Below are positions 8,770 through 19,169 of a stretch of DNA of 64,000 nucleotides, one piece after another; the stretch's first letter is position 1, and each line of letters opens with the position of its first letter. A program made the translations under genes and the position numbers. The DNA lies in contig JAUSAZ010000106.1 in assembly GCA_030652255.1 (NCBI GenBank), positions 1 through 64,000 of the forward strand, read 5' to 3'. This stretch comes from Myxococcales bacterium (GTDB lineage: Bacteria; Myxococcota_A; Polyangia; Polyangiales; Ga0077539). The notes under the pieces were generated by a model, which made no database searches, was not told where the DNA came from, and worked only from the letters and a program-made list of their open reading frames with translations.

Positions 8770-9669
8770 ATGAACCCGCCCCTCGCCGCCCGCCGCGACG
8801 CGCCGCTCCGCGCCATCGCGTTCATGCTGACCGGCGCGGTCTCCTTTGCGGTGATGAACGCCCTCGCGCGCAGCATGCGCCACCTCCCGTGGCCGATGCT
8901 GGGCTTCTCCCGGGCCTTCATGGGCCTCGGGCTCGCCCTCGTCTTCGCCCGCGCCCGCGGCGCCTCGCTCGCCATCGTCGACCGGCGCCGGATGTGGCAG
9001 CGCAGCCTCGCTGGCAGCACCGGGATGCTCTGCACCTTCTACGCGCTCACCCACATGCCGCTCGCCGACGCGACCGCGCTGCTCAACACCACGCCCCTCT
9101 GGATCGCCCTGCTCGCGTGGCTCTTCCTGCGCGAGCCCGTCTCCGGGAGGGTGCTCGCCGCGCTCGGGGTGGCCTTCGCGGGCGTGGTGCTGGTCGAGCG
9201 CCCGGGGCTCCACGGCGGCGGCTTCGCGGGCGCGGTGGCGCTCGGCGCGGGCTGCGCGGGCGCGCTCGCGATGATCAACCTGCGGCGCCTCTCGGGGGAG
9301 ACCCCGGAGGCCGTGGTGGTGCACTTCTCCGCCGTCGCGACGACGGTGATGGCCGTCGGGTCGGCGGGGTGGTTCGCGACGCACGGGGCGCCGCCGGCGG
9401 TCACGGGCGGCGACGTCGTCCGGGTGCTGCTGATGGGCGCGACCGCGACCCTGGGGCAGCTCGCCATCACCCGGGCGTACGCGCTCGACAAGGCCGCCCG
9501 GGTGGGCGCCGCGGGGTGGATACAGGTGGTGATCGCGCTCGGCATCGACGCGGCGGTCTTCGGCCGTCGCCCCGAAGCCGTGGCGCTGGCGGGCATCGCG
9601 CTGCTGCTCAGCTCCGGGGCGCTGCTGGTGGACGACGCGCGCCGCGAGCAGCGGGCCCTGCGGGCGTGA
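8770..9669 (+). CDS. EamA/DMT-family transporter
   Basis: A 299-residue, strongly hydrophobic protein with about ten predicted membrane helices arranged as two repeats of the EamA (drug/metabolite transporter) fold. The conserved segment DATALLNTTPLWIALLAWLF closes the first half, and RVGAAGWIQVVIALGIDAAVFG occupies the equivalent place in the second. It most likely exports a small metabolite; the substrate cannot be read from the sequence. The 86 bases upstream, shared with the divergent methyltransferase gene, show no obvious promoter motif. Confidence 0.85.
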   Translation: MNPPLAARRDAPLRAIAFMLTGAVSFAVMNALARSMRHLPWPMLGFSRAFMGLGLALVFARARGASLAIVDRRRMWQRSLAGSTGMLCTFYALTHMPLADATALLNTTPLWIALLAWLFLREPVSGRVLAALGVAFAGVVLVERPGLHGGGFAGAVALGAGCAGALAMINLRRLSGETPEAVVVHFSAVATTVMAVGSAGWFATHGAPPAVTGGDVVRVLLMGATATLGQLAITRAYALDKAARVGAAGWIQVVIALGIDAAVFGRRPEAVALAGIALLLSSGALLVDDARREQRALRA

Positions 9670-9722
9670 CGGGCGACGCGACGGGAGGAGCTCGCGCTGG
9701 ATCCGTGATACCCCCATCGGCC

Positions 9723-10154
9723 ATGAGAACCCTGCTCATCGCCACCGACCTCGGCCCCACCTCACAGAACGCCGTCTCGTACGGGGTCGGCCTGGCCCGC
9801 GACCTGGGCGCCGAGGTGGTGCTGGTGCACGCCTGGCAGCCCACGCAGATCACCCTGCTGGACGTGACCCTCATCGAGCCGGCCGAGCGCCTCGCCGCGC
9901 ACGCCCAGGAGCTGCACCGCCAGCTCGAAGAGGTCGCCGAGCAGCACCGGGCAGTGGGCGCGAAGATCACCACGCGCTTCCTCGACGGCGACCTCGCGGA
10001 CATCATCGGCGGGCTCGTGAAGGAGATCGGCGCGGAGATGGTGGTCGTCGGCACGAACCTCCCGCGTCTCGTCACCCGCATCCTCGGCAGCAGCGCGCAG
10101 TCGATCATCCGCGCGGTGCCCTGCCCGGTGCTGGTCGTGCACGCCGCCCCCTGA
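9723..10154 (+). CDS. Universal stress protein, UspA family
   Basis: A 143-residue single-domain Usp. It has the N-terminal strand LLIATDLGPTSQNAVSYG with the adenine-site Asp, the helix-rich middle, and the C-terminal IIRAVPCPVLVVHA. The nucleotide loop normally reads G-x2-G-x9-G-(S/T). Here it is GTNLPRLVTRILGSS, so the second Gly is missing and ATP binding may be altered. ATG 9723 is the first start giving the family length. It stands alone, 53 bases after the transporter gene. Confidence 0.85.
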   Translation: MRTLLIATDLGPTSQNAVSYGVGLARDLGAEVVLVHAWQPTQITLLDVTLIEPAERLAAHAQELHRQLEEVAEQHRAVGAKITTRFLDGDLADIIGGLVKEIGAEMVVVGTNLPRLVTRILGSSAQSIIRAVPCPVLVVHAAP

Positions 10155-10172
10155 GCTCCGCGCGAGCGGGCG

Positions 10173-11306
10173 TCAGTCGGTGAGCAGGAGGTACGCCGCG
10201 ACCCGGTAGTGGGGTTCGGTGTGCGTCGAGTCGTTGTAGTCGCAGGTGGTCCGGAAGACGCAGCCCGTGCAGGGCGTCGCGCCGGGGCGGCAGGTGTTCA
10301 CCTGCTCCTCGACGTCGTAGGCGACGGTGTGCTCGCCCACCGTGGGCGCCGGTAGCTCGACGACCCAGGGCGCCGCCACGTCGCCGGGGCACCACCCGGC
10401 GCGCGGGGGCTGCCAGTTGCCCCGCTGGTTGCGCACGGGGTTCTGGTCGCAGTCGTCGCGCCAGAGCAGGTGCTCGAAGCGGGCGCCGTCAAAGACGACC
10501 GCGTGCGTGCGCGGGCAGAACTCCGCGCAGTTGTCGCGGTTGCCCTGCCCGTGGCCCGTGGTGACGGTCCACAGCTTCGCGCCCCGCACCCCCGCGGGCA
10601 CCTGCACCCGCCGGGGGACGAGCTGCATCGCCGCGGGGCGCTCGGGGTCGCCGTACACCATGCGCGACCAGCCCAGCGGGATGACCGCGCGCGTGGGGTG
10701 CTCCGCGGCGCCCGGCTCGAAGGCGATGGAGGCCGTGACCAGCCAGCCGTTGCCAGAGGTGTTGCCTGGCCCGACCCAGGTGTCGATGAAGGCCCGCACC
10801 CGGCGCTCGCCCTGGAGGAGCGGGAGCAGGTCGGTGAGGTCGAGGGTCCAGGTGCCGCCGACGCCGTAGGGGGTGACGAAGCGCGCGAACTCCAGCTCCG
10901 TCGCGGCGCCGCCGTCGGGGGCGTCTTCGAGGATCGAGAGCGCCGCCACGCGGTCCCACGCATCGCAGCGCCCCGACGGGCACGCGAGGGTGAGCGTGAG
11001 CGTCGCGCGGGCGTAGCGACCCACCACGGCGTCGGGGAAGCGCGCCGTCGCGTCGACCACGCGGCGGTTGTCCGCGCCGGCGAAGTACACGTGGGTGCGC
11101 GCGAAGAGCGAGGTGGTGACCGGCTCCGCAGGGGGCCCGACGTCCGGTGGGGCCGTGGTGGTTGCCTCCGCGGACGGCGCGTCGGTCGCCGCGTCGATCG
11201 CCGCGGGGGCTGCACCCTCGCAAGCCGCGAGCGCCGCAGCGGACAGGAGCGCTCCCAACATCGCCTTCGCGGTGGGCGCCCGAGAGGTCGTCACGCTCCG
11301 CGGCAT
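10173..11306 (-). CDS. PNGase F-like lipoprotein (peptide-N-glycosidase fold)
   Basis: This 377-residue protein starts at ATG 11306, which shares one base with the stop of the gene before it. A signal peptide ends in the lipobox LAAC (Cys29) and is followed by an Ala/Thr/Asp linker. The body is two beta-sandwich-like halves. The C-terminal half contains TTGHGQG followed by NCAEFCP and VVFDG, which recalls the GHG...EF segment of the flavobacterial PNGase F C-terminal domain. Conserved Cys pairs at the end (CRPGATPCTGC) suggest disulfides. If active it would remove N-glycans from glycoproteins at the cell surface, but I could not confirm the catalytic acids. A copper-type two-domain oxygenase with the same jelly-roll fold is the alternative. 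Confidence 0.6.
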   Translation of the reverse strand: MPRSVTTSRAPTAKAMLGALLSAAALAACEGAAPAAIDAATDAPSAEATTTAPPDVGPPAEPVTTSLFARTHVYFAGADNRRVVDATARFPDAVVGRYARATLTLTLACPSGRCDAWDRVAALSILEDAPDGGAATELEFARFVTPYGVGGTWTLDLTDLLPLLQGERRVRAFIDTWVGPGNTSGNGWLVTASIAFEPGAAEHPTRAVIPLGWSRMVYGDPERPAAMQLVPRRVQVPAGVRGAKLWTVTTGHGQGNRDNCAEFCPRTHAVVFDGARFEHLLWRDDCDQNPVRNQRGNWQPPRAGWCPGDVAAPWVVELPAPTVGEHTVAYDVEEQVNTCRPGATPCTGCVFRTTCDYNDSTHTEPHYRVAAYLLLTD

Positions 11307-11977
11307 CAGATGCATCGACCGCTCACGCAGCCCTTGCCGTCCGTGCACGCGTGACCGCACGCCCCGCAGTTGAGGTCATCGACGGAGACGTCGACGCAGC
11401 GGGTCGCGACGCACCCGGCGTCCGCGGGCGCATCCACGGGGCACGACTCCATCAGCGTGGGGCAGCGCGCGGTGCACACGCCCGCGACGCACCGGTCGGC
11501 GACGCCGCAGCACCGGATGCCGCACGCGCCGCAGTTCGTGGTGTCCACGACGAGGCTGGTACAGATCGGCGGGCCGCCCGGGACCGCGCACGACGCGAAC
11601 CCCGCCGCGCAGGCGCCCGCGTCGGCCAGCACGCCCGTGTCCGTCACCGTGCCCGCGTCCGTCACCGTGCCCGTATCCGTCGTCGCGCCCGTATCCGTCG
11701 TCGCGCCCGCGTCCGTCGTCGCGCCCGCGTCCGTCGTCGCGCCCGCGTCCGTCGTCGCGCCTGCGTCCGTCGTCGCGCCCGCGTCGGTCGTCGTGCCCCG
11801 GTCGGTCGAAGCGCCCGTGTCTGCAAGCGCGCCCACGTCAGGCTGCGGGAGCATCCCGACGTCGTTGAACACGATGGCGGCGTCGCCCTGGGACACGCTG
11901 GGCCGGTCGCTCGCGCCGTCGGTGCATGCGGTCGCTGCGGTGAAGAGCACGATCGATCGGAGCAGGGCGCGGTTCAT
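11306..11977 (-). CDS. Cys-rich lipoprotein with TTDAGA repeats
   Basis: A 223-residue protein starting at ATG 11977, with the ribosome site AAGGA nine bases upstream. The signal peptide ends at ATAC (Cys18). Residues 57-122 are a low-complexity spacer of six-residue units (five exact TTDAGA plus variants). The C-terminal 100 residues carry about 17 cysteines with two copies of the pattern NCGACG, as in myxobacterial secreted Cys-rich modules. It is coupled to the PNGase F-like gene. It probably displays a small disulfide-rich domain away from the outer membrane. Partner unknown. Confidence 0.75.
   Translation of the reverse strand: MNRALLRSIVLFTAATACTDGASDRPSVSQGDAAIVFNDVGMLPQPDVGALADTGASTDRGTTTDAGATTDAGATTDAGATTDAGATTDAGATTDTGATTDTGTVTDAGTVTDTGVLADAGACAAGFASCAVPGGPPICTSLVVDTTNCGACGIRCCGVADRCVAGVCTARCPTLMESCPVDAPADAGCVATRCVDVSVDDLNCGACGHACTDGKGCVSGRCI
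11612..11809 (-). repeat. Tandem 18-base repeat inside the Cys-rich lipoprotein gene
   Basis: About eleven units of 18 bases encode TTDAGA, TTDTGA, VTDAGT and similar hexapeptides. Several consecutive units are identical at DNA level, which makes the array prone to slippage or recombination in steps of six residues without breaking the frame. Confidence 0.85.
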
Positions 11978-12020
11978 GGAGATCCTTCGGGGGAGTGACA
12001 CGGAGGGGAGTGACCCCGAT

Positions 12021-12040
12021 TCGGAAGCATCACCCCGGCG
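12021..12040. repeat. 20-base intergenic motif, copy 1
   Basis: TCGGAAGCATCACCCCGGCG, followed closely by GGTCAA, lies between the divergent genes at 11977 and 12174. An 18/20 identical copy followed by GGTCAA occurs at 55894-55913, again between divergent genes upstream of a plus-strand gene. Function unknown; a shared regulator site is possible. Confidence 0.4.
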
Positions 12041-12173
12041 CGGTCAACCCTCCCCACGACCGGCGCGGGCGGAGGGACTCCGCAGGCTCCCCCTTCGGCT
12101 CTGGCTCCACTCCCGCGAGCACCTTGGCCCGGCGGCGAATCGGCGATACGAAGCTTGGCTGGAGGAGCCTGGG

Positions 12174-13265
12174 ATGGTGCCGACGGTGCTGGTTGTAGAT
12201 GACGAGGAGCGAAATCGTACGCTCGTCGAGGCATGGCTCGGCCAGGACTTCCGCGTGCTTCAGGCGCAGGACGCGGCGAGCGCGCTCGCGGTGATCGAGG
12301 CGCAGGACGTCGACCTCGTGCTGCTGGACGTGATGATGCCGGGCGAGAGCGGCATCGAGGTGTGCAGGAAACTCAAGGCGAGGCCCGAGGCCTACCTCCC
12401 GGTGCTGCTGCTGACCGCGCTGCGCGACCAGGACGACCGCATCGCGGGCCTCGCGGCGGGCGCGGACGACTTCCTGACCAAGCCGATCGACCGGTACGAG
12501 CTGCGCCTGCGGGTCGAGACCTTCGTCCGGCTGCGACGCAACGAGCTCCAGATCCGCGAGCAGCTCGACGCGCTGGCGCGGCTGGCGGCGCTCAAGGACG
12601 ACCTCGTGTCGCTGCTGGTCCACGACCTGCGCAACCCCCTCGCGGGCCTATTCGGCTGGCTGCACGTCATCGAGGCCGACGCCCCGGCGGGGGTCCGGGA
12701 GGACGTGGGCGCCGCCATCGAGGCCGCGTCGCGCCTGAAGGAGGCGACCGAAGACCTCCTCCAGATCCACGCCATCGAGGCCGGCGCGCTGGCCCTCGAC
12801 CGCGCGCCGATCGAGCTGGACCACGTCGTCCGGGAGGCCGCCAGCGCCGTGTCGGGCGCGGCGCGCAGCCGCGGCGTCACGCTCGCGCTCGCGCCCACGA
12901 AGTGCCGCGCGAACGCCGACGGCGCCCTGCTGCGCCGGGCCCTGGAGAACCTCGTCGCCAACGCGATCCGATATGCGCCGCCCGGCAGTGCGGTGGAGTG
13001 CTCCGCCCGCCTCGCCCACGGGCGCTGCACCATCGAGGTCGCCGACCGGGGCCCCGGCGTGCCCGACGCGCAGAAGCCCATGCTCTTCACCAAGTTCGCG
13101 GCGGTCGAGCCCTCGATGCGCCGCACCCGGCGGGGCTTCGGGCTGGGTCTCTACCTGGTCGACCTCGTGGCGCGGGCCCACGGCGGCAGCGCCGTCGTAC
13201 GCGACCGGGACGGCGGGGGCACCGTGTTCGCCATCGAGCTGCCCGCGGACGGCGTGCCCGCGTGA
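12174..13265 (+). CDS. Response regulator-histidine kinase fusion (REC-HisKA-HATPase)
   Basis: A 363-residue soluble protein. An N-terminal receiver domain has acidic residues 9-10, phospho-acceptor Asp52 and Lys103. It is joined to a kinase with His150 in LLVHDLRNPLAGL, N-box Asn263, G1 DRGPG (291-295) and G2 GFGLGL (321-326). GGAGGAG eight bases before the ATG supports the start. A receiver placed before the kinase suggests that the kinase is controlled by phosphotransfer from another kinase. It heads a three-gene unit with CheR and a multi-receiver kinase, joined by GTGA overlaps. Confidence 0.9.
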   Translation: MVPTVLVVDDEERNRTLVEAWLGQDFRVLQAQDAASALAVIEAQDVDLVLLDVMMPGESGIEVCRKLKARPEAYLPVLLLTALRDQDDRIAGLAAGADDFLTKPIDRYELRLRVETFVRLRRNELQIREQLDALARLAALKDDLVSLLVHDLRNPLAGLFGWLHVIEADAPAGVREDVGAAIEAASRLKEATEDLLQIHAIEAGALALDRAPIELDHVVREAASAVSGAARSRGVTLALAPTKCRANADGALLRRALENLVANAIRYAPPGSAVECSARLAHGRCTIEVADRGPGVPDAQKPMLFTKFAAVEPSMRRTRRGFGLGLYLVDLVARAHGGSAVVRDRDGGGTVFAIELPADGVPA

Positions 13266-14007
13266 CGGGCGTCGCCGAGCTGCTCTGGACGCTCCGCGAG
13301 CGCTGCGGCGTCGACCTGCGGGACTACCGCGCCGACGGCCTCGACCGCGGGCTCCGGCGTCGGATGGCGGAGACCGCGTCGGCCGACGTCGCGGCGTACG
13401 TCGCGCGCATCGGGCAGGACGCCGACGAGGCCGAGCGCCTCCTCGAGGCGGTGCTGGTGCAGGCCACCAGCTTCTTCCGCGACGAGGCGGTCTTCGACGC
13501 CCTCCGTGACGCGGTCGCGCCCGCGCTGCGCCGCGGCTCCGCGCCGCTCCGGGCGTGGGTGATCGGCTGCGCCACCGGCGAGGAGGCCTGGTCGCTCGCG
13601 AGCGTCTTGCACGACGTGTGCGGCCCGGCCTTCAGCGTGCTCGCGACCGACCTGAGCGCCGCCGCCGTGGCCCGCGCCCGCGCCGGCAGCTACCCCGGTC
13701 GGAGCATCTCCGACGCGCTCCGCGCCCGCGTGACCTTCGCGCGCCACGACATCACGGGCCCTCGGCTCGCGCCGAGCGAGGCGGTCGTCGCGCGCTTCGA
13801 CCTCGTGCTCCTGCGCAACGTGCTCATCTACTTCCGGACGAGCCTTCAGGAGCGTGTGATCCACCGGGTCGCCGGGGTGCTCCCCGCGGGCGGCGCCCTG
13901 GTGCTCGGGCCCGTCGAGCGTGTCCCCCGCAGCGACGCGCGCCGCTTCGAGCCGTGGCCCGGCGTCGACGAGGGCGCCCGGGTCTACCGCCGCATCGGAG
14001 AGACGAC

Positions 14008-14011
<4 letters not shown>
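13262..14011 (+). CDS. CheR-type protein-glutamate methyltransferase
   Basis: A 249-residue protein starting at GTG 13262 within the previous stop. It has the CheR N-terminal helical domain and the SAM domain with GCATGEE (102-108; usually GCSTGEE), acidic Asp130, and LRNVLIYF (184-191), the classic CheR C-terminal signature. It transfers methyl groups from SAM to glutamates of chemoreceptors. No MCP, CheB, CheA or CheW gene is present here, so it probably serves a receptor elsewhere or modifies a local sensor. It is sandwiched between two kinases in one transcript. Confidence 0.9.
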
Positions 14012-16446
<2,435 letters not shown>

Positions 16447-16466
16447 GCGGGCGCCCGCCCCGCGGC

Positions 16467-17321
16467 CTACTCCGCGCGCGCCCTGGCCGCCGTCACCCGG
16501 CCGCCCAGCCACACGAACCACTTCATCCGCGTGTGCACCCGCCCGAGCACCACGAGGTGCTGCGCCACCAGCAGCGCCGCGACCACCCCCGGCCGCGACG
16601 ACCGCGCGTCCAGCAGCCCCGCGAGCGCCGCCGCCGCCCCCACGTACGCCCACGTCACCAGCCCGAAGCCGGCGCCCGCCGCCACCGTCGCCAGCGGCTC
16701 GCGGGCCATCTGCAGCGCCGCCGATCCCGACGCCTGCATCGCCGACCGGCCCCGGGACATCGCGTGCGCGCGGGCCACGTCGTGCCAGAGCCCGATCGCC
16801 CACGCGAGCGCGCCGCCCAGCAGCCACCCCGTGCCGCCCAGCGCCGTGATGGCGCGCACGTCGAGGCGATGCGCCGCCTCGCGCCCGGCCCACCCCGCCG
16901 CGGCGTAGCCCGCGAAGCCCGCCAGCGCGTAGCCGAGGCCGGCGATCGCCGCGAGGCCGAGCAGCGTCGGGGCGCGGCGCAGCGACTCCGCGGCGGCCCG
17001 GTGCCAGCGCACACCGGTGGTCGCGCCCAGCACCGGGAACATCCCCCCCAGCAGCATCCAGGCGCCCGCGTGCGCCACGATCACCACGCCGAGGAGCCCC
17101 GCCATCGGCTCCCACGCGTGGGCATGCAGCGCGACGAGCTCGCCCAGCAGCCGCCCACCCTGCGCGTGCAGGCCGATGGCCCCGAGCGGGTGCCGCGCGA
17201 GCGTGCCGGTGAGCGACGCCGTGGCGGCGAGCGCGAGCAGCCACGCGAGGCCCAGCTCGATCACGGCGACGCCCCACACGACGCCACCGCGACCGCCCGT
17301 GGAGAGCCAGCGGCGGATCAC
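16467..17321 (-). CDS. Multispanning membrane protein coupled to the M1 peptidase
   Basis: A 284-residue protein beginning at GTG 17321, which overlaps the TGA of the M1 peptidase gene. It is Ala/Gly/Leu-rich with about six or seven predicted membrane helices, including long ones at roughly 17-37, 75-97 and 118-140, and a basic C-terminus. No transporter or enzyme signature is recognised. The strict coupling suggests it anchors or assists the peptidase, whose own C-terminus is hydrophobic. Function unknown. Confidence 0.75.
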   Translation of the reverse strand: MIRRWLSTGGRGGVVWGVAVIELGLAWLLALAATASLTGTLARHPLGAIGLHAQGGRLLGELVALHAHAWEPMAGLLGVVIVAHAGAWMLLGGMFPVLGATTGVRWHRAAAESLRRAPTLLGLAAIAGLGYALAGFAGYAAAGWAGREAAHRLDVRAITALGGTGWLLGGALAWAIGLWHDVARAHAMSRGRSAMQASGSAALQMAREPLATVAAGAGFGLVTWAYVGAAAALAGLLDARSSRPGVVAALLVAQHLVVLGRVHTRMKWFVWLGGRVTAARARAE

Positions 17322-19165
17322 GGCCCGACGCTCCCGAGGGCGAGCGCGACCCAGTACGCCACGCGGCCGACGAGGGGCAGCACCGGGGCGGTGTGTTCGT
17401 GGGCCATGCGCGCGTTGTCGAGACGACGGAGCTCCAGGGGGATGGTGTCCTCGGGGTCGACCGAGACCGAGCGCAGCGCCGCGTCGCCCTCGTAGGGCAC
17501 GACGGTCACCGGGCGGTCGTTGGCGATGCGCACCGCCCGGCGACGCCCGCGCACGTCGGTGAACACCACGTTGACCGGGAGCGCGAAGGGCCCCTCCCGG
17601 TCGATGACCGCGCGGCCCTGCCAGCGACCGCCGGGGACGCGCGCGCTCACGGCCTCGGAGACCGCGAGGTTGTAGCGCCACGAGGTCTCGAAGGCGGTGC
17701 GGACGAAGGCCTCCCACGGGGCGCCGAGGCGCTCGCGCACGACGGCGTAGAAGGTCTCCGGGGTGGGGTGCGTGTAGCGCGCGCGGTCGACGTAGGCGCG
17801 CAGGGTGGCGGTGAAGACCCGGGTGCCCACGCGCCGCTCGAGGGTGCGCAGGACGATGGCAGTGCGGGAGTACACGTGCTCGCCGTAGCGGCCCCAGGAG
17901 GGGTACTCGTCGGCCCCGAGGTCGAGCGGCAGCGGGTGCGCGATGCCCGCCGAGCCGAGCGCCTCCCAGGACCAGCTGTCGAGGCGCGGCCCAAGCAGCG
18001 GGAGGTCGACGATGGGGCCGCCGCGGCCGAAGAGGTCTTCCATGACCCGGGCGGTGGCGTACTCGCAGAAGCCCTCGTCGAGGAAGGGGTAGCGGTGCTC
18101 GTTGGAGGCCACCATCCCGTAGAAGTACTGGTGGCCGAACTCGTGGAGCGTGACGTACTCCACGTCGCGCACGCGCCGCGGGAGCCACCACTGCGCCCCG
18201 GTGGTGATCAGCGTCGGGTACTCCATCCCCGCGGTGGCCTCGGCGCCGGGCGGCGGCAGCACGATGGTGAGCACCCGGTAGGGGTACTCGCCGAAGCGGC
18301 GCTCGAAGGCCGGGAGCGCGCCCGCCATCACGTCGAGCGAGCGCGCGGCGGAGCGCTCGTCGCCGGGCGCGTGGAGCACGTGGACGTTGACGCGACCGAT
18401 GGTCCGGTCGGCGCGGCGGAAGTGGTTCCAGGCGGCGAAGGCGAAGTCGTGGACGCCTTCGATGACGTGGCGCTCCTCCATGAGCCCATCGACGGGCGCG
18501 GGGCCCTCGACGCGCGGTCCCGTGGCGCCCACCACGTACCCGCGGGGGTAGCGGATGCGGACGTCGTAGCGGCCGAAGTCTGCGTAGAACTCGCTCTGGG
18601 CGTGGAAGGGGAAGTGGCTCCAGGTGCCGTCGCGCTCGAGCACCGCGACCTTCGGAAACCACTGCGCCACCATGTGGAAGGTGCCGTGGTAGCCGGTGCG
18701 GGCGACCGCCTCCGGCAGCGTGGCGGTGAAGCGCACCGCGAGGGTGATCGAGGCCCCGGGCGGCACCGGCTCGGGCAGCGCGACGTGGAGCTGCGAGGTG
18801 TCGTCGGGCACCGCGGGGTCGTGCGTGGCGGTCGCGAGGAGGTCGGCGCCGTCGGCGGTGCGGAGGCTCTCGACGGCGAGTCGGCCCCAGTGCGGCGGGT
18901 GCGCCGGCCAGGCGTCGCCCGAGGCGGTGCGCATGAAGTAGGTGCGCGGGCCCGCGAAGCCGTTGAGGTACTGGTGCAGCCAGAGCTCCGAGACGGCCAC
19001 GGTGGAGGGGTTGGTCCAGCGGATGGTGCCGTCGGCGCGCACGGTGTGACGGGCGGGGTCGAGGGTGGCCGTGAAGGTGTAGTCGGCGACCCGCGGCGCG
19101 GGCTGCGCGAGCGCCCCCATCGGAAGCAGGACCAGCGCGGCACCGACCGCGCGTGCGAGGGACAT
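17318..19165 (-). CDS. M1-family zinc metallopeptidase, exported
   Basis: A 615-residue protein. The signal peptide ends near ALAQ and an N-terminal beta-rich M1 domain follows. The gluzincin site is HEFGH at 341-345 with the third zinc ligand Glu364, exactly eighteen residues after the second His. AGMEYPTLI stands where M1 aminopeptidases have GAMEN, a frequent variant in bacterial homologues. The C-terminus ends in a hydrophobic stretch (VLPLVGRVAYWVALALGSVG) that could be a membrane anchor. It probably trims peptides in the periplasm or at the surface. It lies between the Ser/Thr kinase gene and a coupled membrane protein. Confidence 0.85.
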   Translation of the reverse strand: MSLARAVGAALVLLPMGALAQPAPRVADYTFTATLDPARHTVRADGTIRWTNPSTVAVSELWLHQYLNGFAGPRTYFMRTASGDAWPAHPPHWGRLAVESLRTADGADLLATATHDPAVPDDTSQLHVALPEPVPPGASITLAVRFTATLPEAVARTGYHGTFHMVAQWFPKVAVLERDGTWSHFPFHAQSEFYADFGRYDVRIRYPRGYVVGATGPRVEGPAPVDGLMEERHVIEGVHDFAFAAWNHFRRADRTIGRVNVHVLHAPGDERSAARSLDVMAGALPAFERRFGEYPYRVLTIVLPPPGAEATAGMEYPTLITTGAQWWLPRRVRDVEYVTLHEFGHQYFYGMVASNEHRYPFLDEGFCEYATARVMEDLFGRGGPIVDLPLLGPRLDSWSWEALGSAGIAHPLPLDLGADEYPSWGRYGEHVYSRTAIVLRTLERRVGTRVFTATLRAYVDRARYTHPTPETFYAVVRERLGAPWEAFVRTAFETSWRYNLAVSEAVSARVPGGRWQGRAVIDREGPFALPVNVVFTDVRGRRRAVRIANDRPVTVVPYEGDAALRSVSVDPEDTIPLELRRLDNARMAHEHTAPVLPLVGRVAYWVALALGSVGP

Positions 19166-19169
19166 CGGA

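Noticed and set aside
11612..11809. Regular repeats that might be read as a CRISPR array
   Set aside because: The repeats are directly adjacent 18-base units without spacers and encode a hexapeptide stalk in frame.
16447..16458. Perfect palindrome GCGGGCGCCCGC between convergent genes as a terminator
   Set aside because: It has no loop, so it would not form a normal hairpin, and there is no T-tract. Such 12-base palindromes are expected in this base composition.
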